Assembly (NCBI GenBank): GCA_020634235.1
Contig: JACKCB010000002.1
Location: 806,001-870,000 of the forward strand
From: Ardenticatenaceae bacterium
GTDB taxonomy: Bacteria > Chloroflexota > Anaerolineae > Promineifilales > Promineifilaceae
Length of the DNA: 64,000 bases
Direction: 5' to 3'
Shown here one piece after another: positions 1 to 8,160 of this stretch. Below the pieces are notes generated by a model that was given only the letters and a program-made list of their open reading frames with translations, searched no databases and was not told the origin of the DNA. Position 1 is the stretch's first letter, and every line of letters begins with the position of its first letter. The translations under genes were made by a program, and so were the position numbers.

Positions 1-1
1 C

Positions 2-166
2 AGCCGCGACCGGGAGATGGTGGTCCTGGACGCCCAATACCCGCAGTACGGCTTTGCCCGCCACAAAGGGTACTGCACCCGCGACCATGAAGCCGCCCTG
101 GCCACTCACCCCCCTTGCCCCGTCCACCGCTACAGCTTCGCCCCCATCCGGCCGGGGCTGCTCTAA
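2..166 (+). CDS. rnhB: Ribonuclease HII, C-terminal end (partial)
   Basis: The 3' end of a gene runs in from the left edge; 54 codons and the TAA stop are visible. The segment reads [21 protein letters not shown] followed by [14 protein letters not shown]. This matches the conserved C-terminal part of RNase HII (YPxYGFxxHKGY...HRxSFxP), the enzyme that cuts RNA in RNA/DNA hybrids and removes single ribonucleotides. The catalytic DEDD residues lie outside the window. The next gene starts 9 bp downstream on the same strand, so the two are probably co-transcribed. Confidence 0.88.
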   Translation, partial: SRDREMVVLDAQYPQYGFARHKGYCTRDHEAALATHPPCPVHRYSFAPIRPGLL

Positions 167-175
167 CCCCCGGCC

Positions 176-1120
176 ATGAACAACGACCAGACCATCATCG
201 AAGAAGTGCGCTACCACCCGGCCGGGCGGCTGCTGCTGCTGGCCGCGGCCATCGTCCTCCTGTTCATCGCCTTCATCGGCGGTATGGCCTACCGGCAAGA
301 GGGCTTCTTGTTCGGCCTCTACCTGGCCGGCTTCTTTTTGCTCATTGGCGGCTACGTCTGCCTGGCCCTGCTGCTGGCCCCCCAAAGCGTCCAGTTCCTG
401 GCCGACCGCCTCATCCTGCGCCGCCCGCTGAGTCGCCTCACCCTGCCCTATGAGCAGATCAGCGCCGTCCGCCAAACCCGCGGCCTCATCATCCTGGAAA
501 CACGCCAGCAAACCATCCGCCTGCACAAGCTGCTGGCCAACACCGACGCCTACCTGATAACCGCCCTGGAACGCCACGTCCCGGCCGGGCGTCGCCAACA
601 GACACAGCGCCGCCAGCCCACCTTCCCCTACCAGCTACGCAGCAAACGGCTGGGGCCGCTGGTGCTGCTAGTCATGGGGGTGGGCATGATGCTCTTCGCC
701 GGCGCCACCGCCGTCTACCTCTTCACCACCACCAACGCCATTGGCCTGGGACAAGGGCTGCTGATGGGGCTGCTGGTGTTGGTGGGAGCCGGCTTTGGCC
801 TGGGCACCACCATCGGCTTCTTCTGGCACTTTATCTGGCGCTACGACTTCACCGCCGAGGCCATTCTGCTGCGGCGCGTGCTGCGCACCAGCCGCTACCC
901 GGCCCACGACATCCGCCAGGTGCACCTGGTGCAAGAGACGGTGACCGTTCGCGGTATCGACCGCACCGTCTCCGGCGTGCTGCTCACCTACGGCGATGGC
1001 CACGAGCTGAAGCTGGAACCAAACCGCTTCAGCTTTCCCATGGACTACACCGATACAGAAGAAATGGCCCGCGCCGCCGACCTGGCCGCCCAACTCCGGC
1101 ACCTGTACCTGCCCCGGTGA
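176..1120 (+). CDS. Hypothetical membrane protein with four predicted helices
   Basis: A 314-residue protein of unknown function. Hydrophobic segments fall at about residues 17-38, 46-68, 160-187 and 194-217, giving two pairs of membrane helices. Each pair is followed by a soluble stretch with alternating beta-like pattern (about 70-135 and 225-310), resembling a duplicated helix-hairpin plus PH-like domain. The ATG lies 9 bp after the rnhB stop with no clear Shine-Dalgarno, which suggests translational coupling. I do not recognise the family by name; the duplicated layout is an inference from hydropathy. Confidence 0.75.
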   Translation: MNNDQTIIEEVRYHPAGRLLLLAAAIVLLFIAFIGGMAYRQEGFLFGLYLAGFFLLIGGYVCLALLLAPQSVQFLADRLILRRPLSRLTLPYEQISAVRQTRGLIILETRQQTIRLHKLLANTDAYLITALERHVPAGRRQQTQRRQPTFPYQLRSKRLGPLVLLVMGVGMMLFAGATAVYLFTTTNAIGLGQGLLMGLLVLVGAGFGLGTTIGFFWHFIWRYDFTAEAILLRRVLRTSRYPAHDIRQVHLVQETVTVRGIDRTVSGVLLTYGDGHELKLEPNRFSFPMDYTDTEEMARAADLAAQLRHLYLPR

Positions 1121-1246
1121 TGATTTTTGGCTAGCCGCAAGGTGAGCTTTGACAGGTGACACACCCCGGCCGGGGCGGTACCCTACCCTCATCTTTTCTA
1201 CCCACTTACGGCGTCCTGCCGACCACTGTTTCAAGGAGAATCAAGC

Positions 1247-2377
1247 ATGTTAGACAAAGTCGCCGACCTGGCCGGGCCAGGCATTGGCAATTACGCAGAC
1301 CTGGCCAAAGTACTGCCCAGCGATTATCGCTCCCTCCTGACCCCCAAGGAGACGCAAGTAGCCCTCTTCGCCGCCAAGCAGTACATCGAAGAAAACCTCT
1401 GCCGCGAGCTGAACCTCATCCCCGTCACCGTACCACTCATTGTCGCTTCCGAAAGCGGCGTCAACGACTACCTGGACCGCGACGGCTCGCGCACCCCCAT
1501 CCAGTTCCACATCAACAACGACCACAACCAGCACCCCATCGATGCCGAAGTGGTACAGGCCGCCACCAAGTGGAAAAGAATGGCCCTGCAGCAGTTTGGC
1601 ATGCAGCCCGGCGAAGGGCTGCTCACCGACATGCGCGCCGTGCGCAAGGACTACTTCCTGGACCACGACCACAGCGTCTACGTCGACCAGTGGGACTGGG
1701 AGCTGGCCGTCACCGAGCAAGAGCGCAACCTGCAATTCCTGACCAACGTGGTCAAGAAGCTGTGGAAAGTGCTGAAAGGGGCCGAATACCACGTGCAGGC
1801 GATGTTCCCGCAGCTCAAGGACGAGCGCTACCCCAACCTACCCGACGAACTCGTCTTCCTGCACGCCGAAGAGATCCTGGAAATGTACCCCGACCTGCCC
1901 CGCAAGCAGCGGGAGACGGCCATCCTGCAGAAATACCCGGCCATCTTCATCTACGGCATCGGCTGGACGCTGGCCGACGGCTATCCGCACGAAATGCGCG
2001 CCGCCGACTACGACGACTGGGTCACGGAAACAGTGTCGGCCGACGGCCGCCCCATGCACGGGCTAAACGGCGACATCCTGGTCTGGAACCACGTTACCCA
2101 GCGCCGGCATGAGCTGTCCTCCATGGGCGTGCGCGTCAATGCGGAGTCGCTGGTAAAGCAGCTCACCATCACCGAGCAGATGCACTTCCTGGAAATGCCC
2201 TACCATCAGGCGATAATGAACAACCAGATTCCGTTGAGCATTGGTGGCGGCATTGGCCAGGCGCGCACCTACATGTGGCTGCTGCGCAAAGCCCACCTGG
2301 GCGAGGTCAGCGTCACCGTCTGGCCACAAATCCTGAAGGATATGTGCGCCGAGCGCAACATTTTTGTCTTGGAGTAA
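1247..2377 (+). CDS. asnA: Aspartate-ammonia ligase (asparagine synthetase A)
   Basis: 376 residues, somewhat longer than the roughly 330-residue E. coli enzyme. AsnA makes asparagine from aspartate, ammonia and ATP in the cytoplasm and has a class II aminoacyl-tRNA-synthetase-like fold. Recognisable AsnA blocks include the N-terminal YIEENLCRELNLIPVTVPL with LIVASESGVNDYL, the ATP-side segment GLLTDMRAVRKDY, and the terminal SIGGGIGQARTYMWLLRKA followed by HLGEV. An AGGAGA motif 7 bases before the ATG supports the start. It stands alone, flanked by short intergenic regions. Confidence 0.95.
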   Translation: MLDKVADLAGPGIGNYADLAKVLPSDYRSLLTPKETQVALFAAKQYIEENLCRELNLIPVTVPLIVASESGVNDYLDRDGSRTPIQFHINNDHNQHPIDAEVVQAATKWKRMALQQFGMQPGEGLLTDMRAVRKDYFLDHDHSVYVDQWDWELAVTEQERNLQFLTNVVKKLWKVLKGAEYHVQAMFPQLKDERYPNLPDELVFLHAEEILEMYPDLPRKQRETAILQKYPAIFIYGIGWTLADGYPHEMRAADYDDWVTETVSADGRPMHGLNGDILVWNHVTQRRHELSSMGVRVNAESLVKQLTITEQMHFLEMPYHQAIMNNQIPLSIGGGIGQARTYMWLLRKAHLGEVSVTVWPQILKDMCAERNIFVLE

Positions 2378-2423
2378 CGTCCGGCTTACCATCTCAGGAG
2401 GCCAGGCATGTGATAGGCGTGAA

Positions 2424-2485
2424 GTGCCGGGCACAGGGTAGCAAAACTTGCTCCACATGGCATCGTTCCACCCTGTGCCTGGCAC
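2424..2485. repeat. Imperfect inverted repeat GTGCCRGGCACAGGGT
   Basis: Arms at 2424-2439 and 2470-2485 are 16 bp with one mismatch and enclose a 30-base loop. Each arm itself contains the small palindrome GTGCC-GGCAC. It lies between the asnA stop and the following small gene. It may act as a transcript end for asnA or be a dispersed palindromic repeat; there is no T-run after it. Confidence 0.6.
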
Positions 2486-2616
2486 CCGTCAACAAAAAAT
2501 CCGGCCACCCCAGTGCCGCCAGATAGTTGACGAAACCCGGCCAAACGCTTTATCCTAACGACAATGACAAGCACGGCACAAACGTCAACCTTATTCGCAC
2601 CCTGGAGAACAACGAC

Positions 2617-2844
2617 ATGGCCTGGAAACAAGTGATCAAATATTGGCTCGGCTACAACATCGACCAGAAGCAGTTCCTCTTTTACTACCAGCTAGATGGC
2701 GAGGCAACTATTAACCAGATCAAGCCCTCGGCGGCCGATTTTGCGGGGCTGGCCGACATGTTCCGCAACGAAGGTCCAATCCATTTCGAGACGACCGGCC
2801 GGTACTTCACCACCGCCGCCGAGGATGTGGGCGAGGGGGAGTGA
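2617..2844 (+). CDS. Small hypothetical protein (75 aa)
   Basis: The reading frame is open from 2527, but the ATG at 2617 is preferred. It follows CTGGAGAAC with good Shine-Dalgarno spacing, and the protein then begins MAWKQVIKYWLGYNIDQKQF. The rest is a compact acidic polypeptide ending AAEDVGEGE, without membrane segments or Cys pairs. I do not recognise a family. The gene converges on hsdR, whose stop lies 77 bp downstream. Confidence 0.55.
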   Translation: MAWKQVIKYWLGYNIDQKQFLFYYQLDGEATINQIKPSAADFAGLADMFRNEGPIHFETTGRYFTTAAEDVGEGE

Positions 2845-2921
2845 ACGGTCGCTTATGGGGGGAGCCGGTGCGCGGCTGCCAGATGCAGCGGCGATGGCCT
2901 GAAATTCCAGGGAGCCGACAC

Positions 2922-5900
2922 TCAATAATACTGCCGGATATACCCATACGCCTTATCGAACAGCTCCGCGTCCTGGTGCAGCTTAAACTTAAACAACGTC
3001 TTCCGCAACGCTTTGCGCACTTCCCGCTCCCCGGCTGATGTGTCCTGCCAGCCATCAAAACGCACCACGCGTACAATCTCGTCTATCTCAGTCACCACCC
3101 GCTCCACCACAATCGGCGTCTGCTCATTCCGCACTTCCTCAAACAATGCGGTGAGCGCGGCCTTGCCCCGGTCTTCATCTTCTTCTGGCGGCACATCCTT
3201 TTCTGTTTCCACCAGATCGGTGGCCAATTCAAGCAACTGCTTGAGAAACTCCAGGCTATGTAATTGTCCGGCTTCGTGTCGCTCTTTGAGTAATTCTAGT
3301 CGTTCGGACAAAGCCCGGAAACGGGGATTGCGCATATGTTTGCGTAGTCGAGCCGCAATTTTAATTTCAATCTCCTTGGCTTTACCGCCGGGATCAGGCG
3401 TACCTAATACCGCTTCCAACAGTTCGGCATCCAGCACAATCTCTTCCAGGTCGTCGTGAATGGCCATGACCTGTACATTTTCATGGATGATTTCCAGAGT
3501 CTTTGCGCCCAATGCGTGCCACAGCAGTTTGCCGTTGCCGCCGGGCGGCTTGAGTGATTCGTACACCTGCGACAGCCAGATGTAATCGGTTTGGTATTGG
3601 CCGAGAATCGGGTCGGGTGAGATAGCTTCCCACAGTTGGGAAATAACGCTGTAATCGGCGGCAAAGGCGTCGCGCATATTGTTGTTGGGCAGGCATTCCT
3701 GGGCGGCGATTAAGCCTTCGTAGCCGCTAATGGTGCGATCGACGCCGGCGAAGTAGGCCAGGCATTTTTGCATGGCCGCGGGCAGTTGGGCGGTCAGGTT
3801 GGCCAGGTCGGAGACGACGTGTTGGATGCTCTTCTCGTCAAATTCCAGGGCGTTGGCGATGTCGTCGAAGACGCCCAGGTAATCGACGATGAGGCCGTGG
3901 GTCTTCTTGTTGCCGTAGGTGCGATTAGTGCGGGTGATCGCTTGCAGCAGGGTATGGTCACGCAGGGTCTTGTCCAGATACATCGCCTGCAAGATGGGTG
4001 CGTCGAAGCCGGTGAGCAGTTTGGCGGTGACAATCAGCAGTTGCAGCGGATCGTTAGGGTCCCGGTAACGGTCCAGCAGCGCCTCTTCTTCATCGCGGCC
4101 CCGCTTCAGCGGTTTGTAGCGCTCATCTTCCCGCTCTTTGCCGGAGACGGAGATGACAATTTCGCTGGCTTCGGGCGGTAGGTGCTGGTCGAGCGCTTCC
4201 TTATAAAGCAGGCAGCCTTCCTGGTCAAAAGTGACGACCATCCCTTTGAAGCCGTTGGGGGCTACTTTGTCTTGAAAATGGGCGGCGATGTCGGCGCAGA
4301 TTTTACTGACGCGGTCAGGCGCTTTGACCAAGACTGCTGTTTTGGATGCAGCCCGCGCCAGAGTTTCTCTGTCTAAATCGGAGAGACCGCCGGTGAGTTC
4401 GGTATACGCCGCGTCGATGGCTTCTTTGTTGATGTGCAGGTCTATCAGGCGCGGCTCGAAGTGCAGGGGCAATGTGGCCCCGTCGCGGATCGATTCTTCA
4501 AAGCCGTAGCGGCTCATATAGCCGTTTTTGTCTTCCTCCGCGCCAAAGGCATAGAAGGTGTTGCGGTCGCGACGGTTGATGGGCGTGCCGGTCAGGCCAA
4601 AGAGAAAGGCGTTGGGCAGCGCCGCCCGCATCTTCATCCCCAAATCCCCTTCCTGGGTGCGGTGCGCTTCGTCCACCAGCACAATCAGGTTGTCGCGCTC
4701 GTTGAGCACGCCGTCAGCTTCGGCGAATTTGAAGATGGTGGTGATGATAATCTTGCGCGTGTCCTGCTTGAGCAGGGTTTCCAGCGCGTCGCGGCTTTCG
4801 GCTTTGACCAGGTTGGGGATGTCAGAGGCGTGGAAGGTGGCGCTAATTTGGGCGTCGAGGTCAATGCGATCCACAACGATGAGGACGGCCGGATTGCGCA
4901 GGGCCGGCTGCAAACGCATCTTCTGTGCGGCGAAGACCATCAGCAGCGATTTGCCGGAACCCTGGAAGTGCCAGATCAACCCTTTGCGCGGCCACCCGGC
5001 CAGCACACGCTGCACAATCTGGTTGGCGGCGTCATACTGCTGGTAGCGGGCAACGATTTTCAGGCGGCGGTTCTTCTTGTCGGTGGCGAAGAGGGTGAAG
5101 TTGGCCAGAATATCCAGAATCACGTGCGGGCGCAGCAGGGATTGGATTTGGTGGCCGACCGCTTTTAACCCCTCCCCCGGCCCCTCCCCAAATCGGGGAG
5201 GGGAGCTGTCCGACCTCCCCCCTTCAGGGGGGACCGAGGGGAGTTCCTGCCTCCCCCCTTCAGGGGGGACCGAGGGGGGTTCCTGCCTCCCCCCTTTAGG
5301 GGGGACCGAGGGGGGTTCCTGCCTCCCCCCTTTAGGGGGGACCGAGGGGGGTCTCCACGGCCCCCACAACTCTATCGGCATCCGAATAGCCCCGTAGCGC
5401 ATCTCTTTGCCTTCGGTGGCAACGTTGAAGACATTGCCGGCGAACAGTTCCGGCACGAAGCGTTCGTAATCGTTGTGGATTTGCAGCGCGCCATCTACCC
5501 AACTGATGGCATTGCGCACCGGGGTTTTGGCCTCGACGAGGACCAGCGGAAAGCCGTTGACCAGCAGCACCACGTCGGCGCGGCGCTCGGCGGCCCCGGC
5601 GCGGAAGACGTATTGGGTGGTGAGCAGGTATTGGTTGTTGTCATTGGGCGTGCCCACATTGTCGTAGTCGATGAGCTTGATGGTGACGTGCTCATGGTTG
5701 CGGCCAAAGGGCATGGACTGCTCATTGCGGAGCCAGCCGGTGAACAGTTCATTGGCGCGGATAAGCCCCTCGCCGCGCACGGCCAGAACGATGGCCCGTA
5801 GTTTGTACAGCACTTCATCGGCGCGGTCAGGTTGGGCAGCGATGGTGGGATTGAGGCGGATGAGGGCATCGCGCACGTATGATTCAACGAAGACGTCCTG

Positions 5901-6068
5901 CGGCTGGCGCGGCAGGGCAATGGCTGGGATATACTGCCAGCCAATACCGCTCTGCGTGTGGCCAATTTGATACAGTGGGCCGCTTTCGGCGATGGTTCTG
6001 GGAGTGCGTTGTTTGCCGCAGAGCAAATCCCGCACCAGTTCTTCGACTGCATTGGCTTCGTTAAACAT
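2922..6068 (-). CDS. hsdR: Type I restriction endonuclease, R (motor/nuclease) subunit
   Basis: 1048 residues. The N-terminal nuclease domain shows the PD-(D/E)xK signature, with D165 and E179-x-K181 in VEAKTP. The translocase has Walker A QGSGKS (369-374), the DEAH box (466-469) and GLTGTP (491-496), and the C-terminal helical region follows. HsdR joins an M2S core and, after ATP-driven translocation, cleaves unmodified DNA away from the recognition site. Residues 239-301, between the nuclease and motor domains, are encoded by DNA repeats (four copies of PPSVPPKGGRQE-like, then FGEGPGEGL). The frame stays open, so the gene looks intact. It is the last gene of the hsd transcription unit, 31 bp after the PIN gene. 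Confidence 0.95.
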   Translation of the reverse strand: MFNEANAVEELVRDLLCGKQRTPRTIAESGPLYQIGHTQSGIGWQYIPAIALPRQPQDVFVESYVRDALIRLNPTIAAQPDRADEVLYKLRAIVLAVRGEGLIRANELFTGWLRNEQSMPFGRNHEHVTIKLIDYDNVGTPNDNNQYLLTTQYVFRAGAAERRADVVLLVNGFPLVLVEAKTPVRNAISWVDGALQIHNDYERFVPELFAGNVFNVATEGKEMRYGAIRMPIELWGPWRPPSVPPKGGRQEPPSVPPKGGRQEPPSVPPEGGRQELPSVPPEGGRSDSSPPRFGEGPGEGLKAVGHQIQSLLRPHVILDILANFTLFATDKKNRRLKIVARYQQYDAANQIVQRVLAGWPRKGLIWHFQGSGKSLLMVFAAQKMRLQPALRNPAVLIVVDRIDLDAQISATFHASDIPNLVKAESRDALETLLKQDTRKIIITTIFKFAEADGVLNERDNLIVLVDEAHRTQEGDLGMKMRAALPNAFLFGLTGTPINRRDRNTFYAFGAEEDKNGYMSRYGFEESIRDGATLPLHFEPRLIDLHINKEAIDAAYTELTGGLSDLDRETLARAASKTAVLVKAPDRVSKICADIAAHFQDKVAPNGFKGMVVTFDQEGCLLYKEALDQHLPPEASEIVISVSGKEREDERYKPLKRGRDEEEALLDRYRDPNDPLQLLIVTAKLLTGFDAPILQAMYLDKTLRDHTLLQAITRTNRTYGNKKTHGLIVDYLGVFDDIANALEFDEKSIQHVVSDLANLTAQLPAAMQKCLAYFAGVDRTISGYEGLIAAQECLPNNNMRDAFAADYSVISQLWEAISPDPILGQYQTDYIWLSQVYESLKPPGGNGKLLWHALGAKTLEIIHENVQVMAIHDDLEEIVLDAELLEAVLGTPDPGGKAKEIEIKIAARLRKHMRNPRFRALSERLELLKERHEAGQLHSLEFLKQLLELATDLVETEKDVPPEEDEDRGKAALTALFEEVRNEQTPIVVERVVTEIDEIVRVVRFDGWQDTSAGEREVRKALRKTLFKFKLHQDAELFDKAYGYIRQYY
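5167..5206. repeat. GC-skewed palindromic repeat inside hsdR
   Basis: A CCCCTCCCC-GGCCCCTCCCC segment is followed by a hairpin with arms CCCCTCCCC and GGGGAGGGG around AAAT. The same architecture occurs at 13816-13852 and 14310-14349 next to the DUF559 genes and, truncated, before hsdM1. Here it lies in frame within the hsdR coding sequence and encodes part of the linker. Confidence 0.8.
5214..5357. repeat. Four tandem 36-bp repeats in frame within hsdR
   Basis: Copies begin at 5214, 5250, 5286 and 5322. Each contains the palindrome CCCCCCTT(C/T)AGGGGGG followed by ACCGAGGGG. Because 36 bp equals 12 codons, each copy adds the peptide PPSVPP(K/E)GGRQE to HsdR and copy number can change without a frameshift. 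The copies differ at only a few positions, which points to recent expansion. Confidence 0.95.
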
Positions 6069-6099
6069 GATGGTTCACTTTGCTTTTGGAGACGGCCGT

Positions 6100-6591
6100 T
6101 TACCCTTCTTTCGCTCGGCGTATGGCATAATCAAATAACGACTGGCTGATATACATCCCTTCTTGCTGTAATTGGGTGAGTAGCGGACGCACAGCCGTTA
6201 TCAATCCCGCTTCTTTGGCTTTGATCAACGTCCCGATACTGCCCGTCACGCGCAACCCTAACCGTAAAGCCAATTGACGCGCCTGACGATCATCTAGCCC
6301 CACGATGTTGAGGGTATGGGCACGGGCATAGGCCAGCACCGACCGTTCCCCTGGCCCTAGCCGATTGGCCGGTAGCAGGGCAACATCTCGCTCATCTGGC
6401 TCAACGATGTGAATCCAACCTAACTGGTGCGGATCAACCGTGTCACGGCGGATTATCCGGCCGTTGTCCAGTTCCCAACAAACGGTTTCAGTGGTGTAGA
6501 CAGATGTGTATAGCTGTTGCAGAAGAGCCGTTTGCGCCAGGCGTCCCAGATACAGCCAAACGGATGTATCGCAGATGATTGGCTCAGACAT
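6100..6591 (-). CDS. PIN-domain protein (DUF3368-like), putative VapC-type toxin
   Basis: 163 residues. It begins IICDTSVWLYL, with the first PIN acidic residue at D8, and later carries LGPGERSVLAYA and IVGLDDRQARQLAL. These supply the remaining acidic residues typical of DUF3368 PIN nucleases, which cut RNA using Mg2+. Its start overlaps the end of the UPF0175 gene by 8 bp, the usual antitoxin-then-toxin order. It sits between hsdS and hsdR in one orientation. The RNase activity is inferred from the family. Confidence 0.85.
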   Translation of the reverse strand: MSEPIICDTSVWLYLGRLAQTALLQQLYTSVYTTETVCWELDNGRIIRRDTVDPHQLGWIHIVEPDERDVALLPANRLGPGERSVLAYARAHTLNIVGLDDRQARQLALRLGLRVTGSIGTLIKAKEAGLITAVRPLLTQLQQEGMYISQSLFDYAIRRAKEG

Positions 6592-6844
6592 CGCTTAATT
6601 CGGCTAATTCCGCTTCCAGTTCTTCGGGGGTGTATTGAAAGACAGAAATGCCATATTCCCCGCACAAATATAGAAACTCCACGCGAGGCATACCGGCCAT
6701 TTGCGCGGCCATGCCGCTAGAGAGCTTGCCCAACTGAAAGAGCATGAGCGCGGCATAGAGCTTGACATCCCGGCTCATTTCGCCGGGGGTGCGGTTGAGT
6801 GCTTGTTGTACTTGTTCCGGTAAATCAACGGTAATCGTTGTCAT
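6584..6844 (-). CDS. UPF0175 family protein, putative antitoxin
   Basis: 86 residues. A longer frame exists (to 6898), but the ATG at 6844 follows a strong GGAGGTGA at 5 bases spacing. The protein begins MTTITVDLPEQVQQAL and contains the LYAALMLFQLGKLSSGMAA segment typical of UPF0175, a helix-turn-helix family often paired with PIN toxins. It probably binds both the PIN protein and its own promoter. The 8-bp overlap with the PIN gene supports a toxin-antitoxin pair. Confidence 0.85.
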   Translation of the reverse strand: MTTITVDLPEQVQQALNRTPGEMSRDVKLYAALMLFQLGKLSSGMAAQMAGMPRVEFLYLCGEYGISVFQYTPEELEAELAELSDV

Positions 6845-6980
6845 CTTGTCACCTCCAGATGAGGATAGTATAAAACAGAATTGTCCGTTATGCGGCAATC
6901 GTCATTTAACCTAAATAGCTTATCCCCCATTCGCTGATTGAAAGGAGTGATTTAGCACTTGCTTTACCGGATGAATCTCT

Positions 6981-8156
6981 CTACCTCACCTCGGCTAGCA
7001 CAGTTTCTCGAAGTTCGGTAAAAAGCTCTTGAGTTTTTTCACTGCGTCTTTCTATGATTGCTAATCCTTCTCTCAAAGCATTAAGTTCTTCCGAGACTAA
7101 GTATTGCACCGAAAGTTCAGGGATCGGAACTTGAAGCCGAGCCACATCAGAGCCTTTGACACCTGCAACAGTAGTGAAAGTTGTGATGCCTCTGATACGG
7201 CGAATTCCTTCAGGACTATTAAACCACTCATAAACGTATTCATTGCTTACTAAATTTTCATCAAGTGTGACACGAAGTATTGATGACTCGAAGGTAACTG
7301 TATCATGAATGTCTTTTACTAAAATACACCGCCCGGCACCTTCCAATACTACACTTCGTCGGCCAAATAGTAAGTCGTTGGATGTTAAAGAATATTTGGT
7401 TATCTCTTTTGGTGACAAATCCACTAACTGCATTTCGGTATCCGAAGTAATACAATCTGCCCTAAAGAGTTCCCCCATATGGACCATAGGAAAACCAGCA
7501 CCATAGAAATCTTTCTTTTTATATAACCCACTTTGAGGACCAAAAAGGCAAACATCAGATAAACTTTGCATTTTTGTGTTGTTTTTGAGCAACATACTGA
7601 ACTTTGTCATTGCGGCCGATTTGAACATACGCTGTGTATTTTCTGCCAGATTGCAGTGTTCTTCATATACTTGATTAGCATGTTGTAACACAGTTACCAT
7701 GCGGCGTTGCTCCTCCAGCGGCGGCAGGGCGAACTCGTAGTTGGCAAGCTGCGTCCAGTTCGTGCGTGGGGAAAGCGATCCGGCGCTGGTGCCTACGGCA
7801 TGGTTAAAAAAGCCCTCCGTCTGGCAAATAAACGGCAGCAATTCCGGCAGCAGCACCTGCTGATCCTTCGACTCAAACACATAAATATCCCCTGAGCACA
7901 CCCCACTAAAATCAGCCACCGCCACCTTGCGCTGGTACGCTCGCCGTTTGCCAAACAACACCTGCCCCGGCCTAAAGTAGTTGGTAAACGTCGTCCCCTC
8001 CGCCACCAATCCCCAACTCCGTATGCGTAAATCCTCCGGCGTCAGGTGCTCCAACCCCAAATACCGCTCAACCCCTTCAGCCACAGGGTCAGCCACCCGC
8101 TCCGTATTCAGCCTGACCACGTCTCCAAATCTTACTTGCTGCCAGTTCGGTTTCAT
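6981..8156 (-). CDS. hsdS: Type I restriction-modification specificity subunit
   Basis: 391 residues with the usual two target-recognition domains, at about 5-150 and 200-345. Each is followed by a conserved helix; the first is LPPLEEQRRMV with a long helix, the second is near residues 350-390. HsdS reads the bipartite DNA site for both the methyltransferase and the nuclease. Base composition changes sharply inside the gene. A 60-base line from the second half (7021-7080) is 37% GC, while one from the first half (7741-7800) is 62%, suggesting exchange of the second recognition domain. The ATG is 4 bp after the stop of the upstream lipoprotein gene. Confidence 0.93.
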   Translation of the reverse strand: MKPNWQQVRFGDVVRLNTERVADPVAEGVERYLGLEHLTPEDLRIRSWGLVAEGTTFTNYFRPGQVLFGKRRAYQRKVAVADFSGVCSGDIYVFESKDQQVLLPELLPFICQTEGFFNHAVGTSAGSLSPRTNWTQLANYEFALPPLEEQRRMVTVLQHANQVYEEHCNLAENTQRMFKSAAMTKFSMLLKNNTKMQSLSDVCLFGPQSGLYKKKDFYGAGFPMVHMGELFRADCITSDTEMQLVDLSPKEITKYSLTSNDLLFGRRSVVLEGAGRCILVKDIHDTVTFESSILRVTLDENLVSNEYVYEWFNSPEGIRRIRGITTFTTVAGVKGSDVARLQVPIPELSVQYLVSEELNALREGLAIIERRSEKTQELFTELRETVLAEVR

Positions 8157-8160
8157 ATCT

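Noticed and set aside
2386..2631. Possible small genes on the minus strand around the GTGCC inverted repeat
   Set aside because: The frames simply read through the hairpin; similarity to the transposase segment MPGTGW comes from a shared GGCACAGGGT stretch.
3768..5168. Long plus-strand open frames opposite hsdR (3768-4181, 4434-5168)
   Set aside because: They are antisense shadows of a well-supported hsdR with full motifs and have no family likeness.
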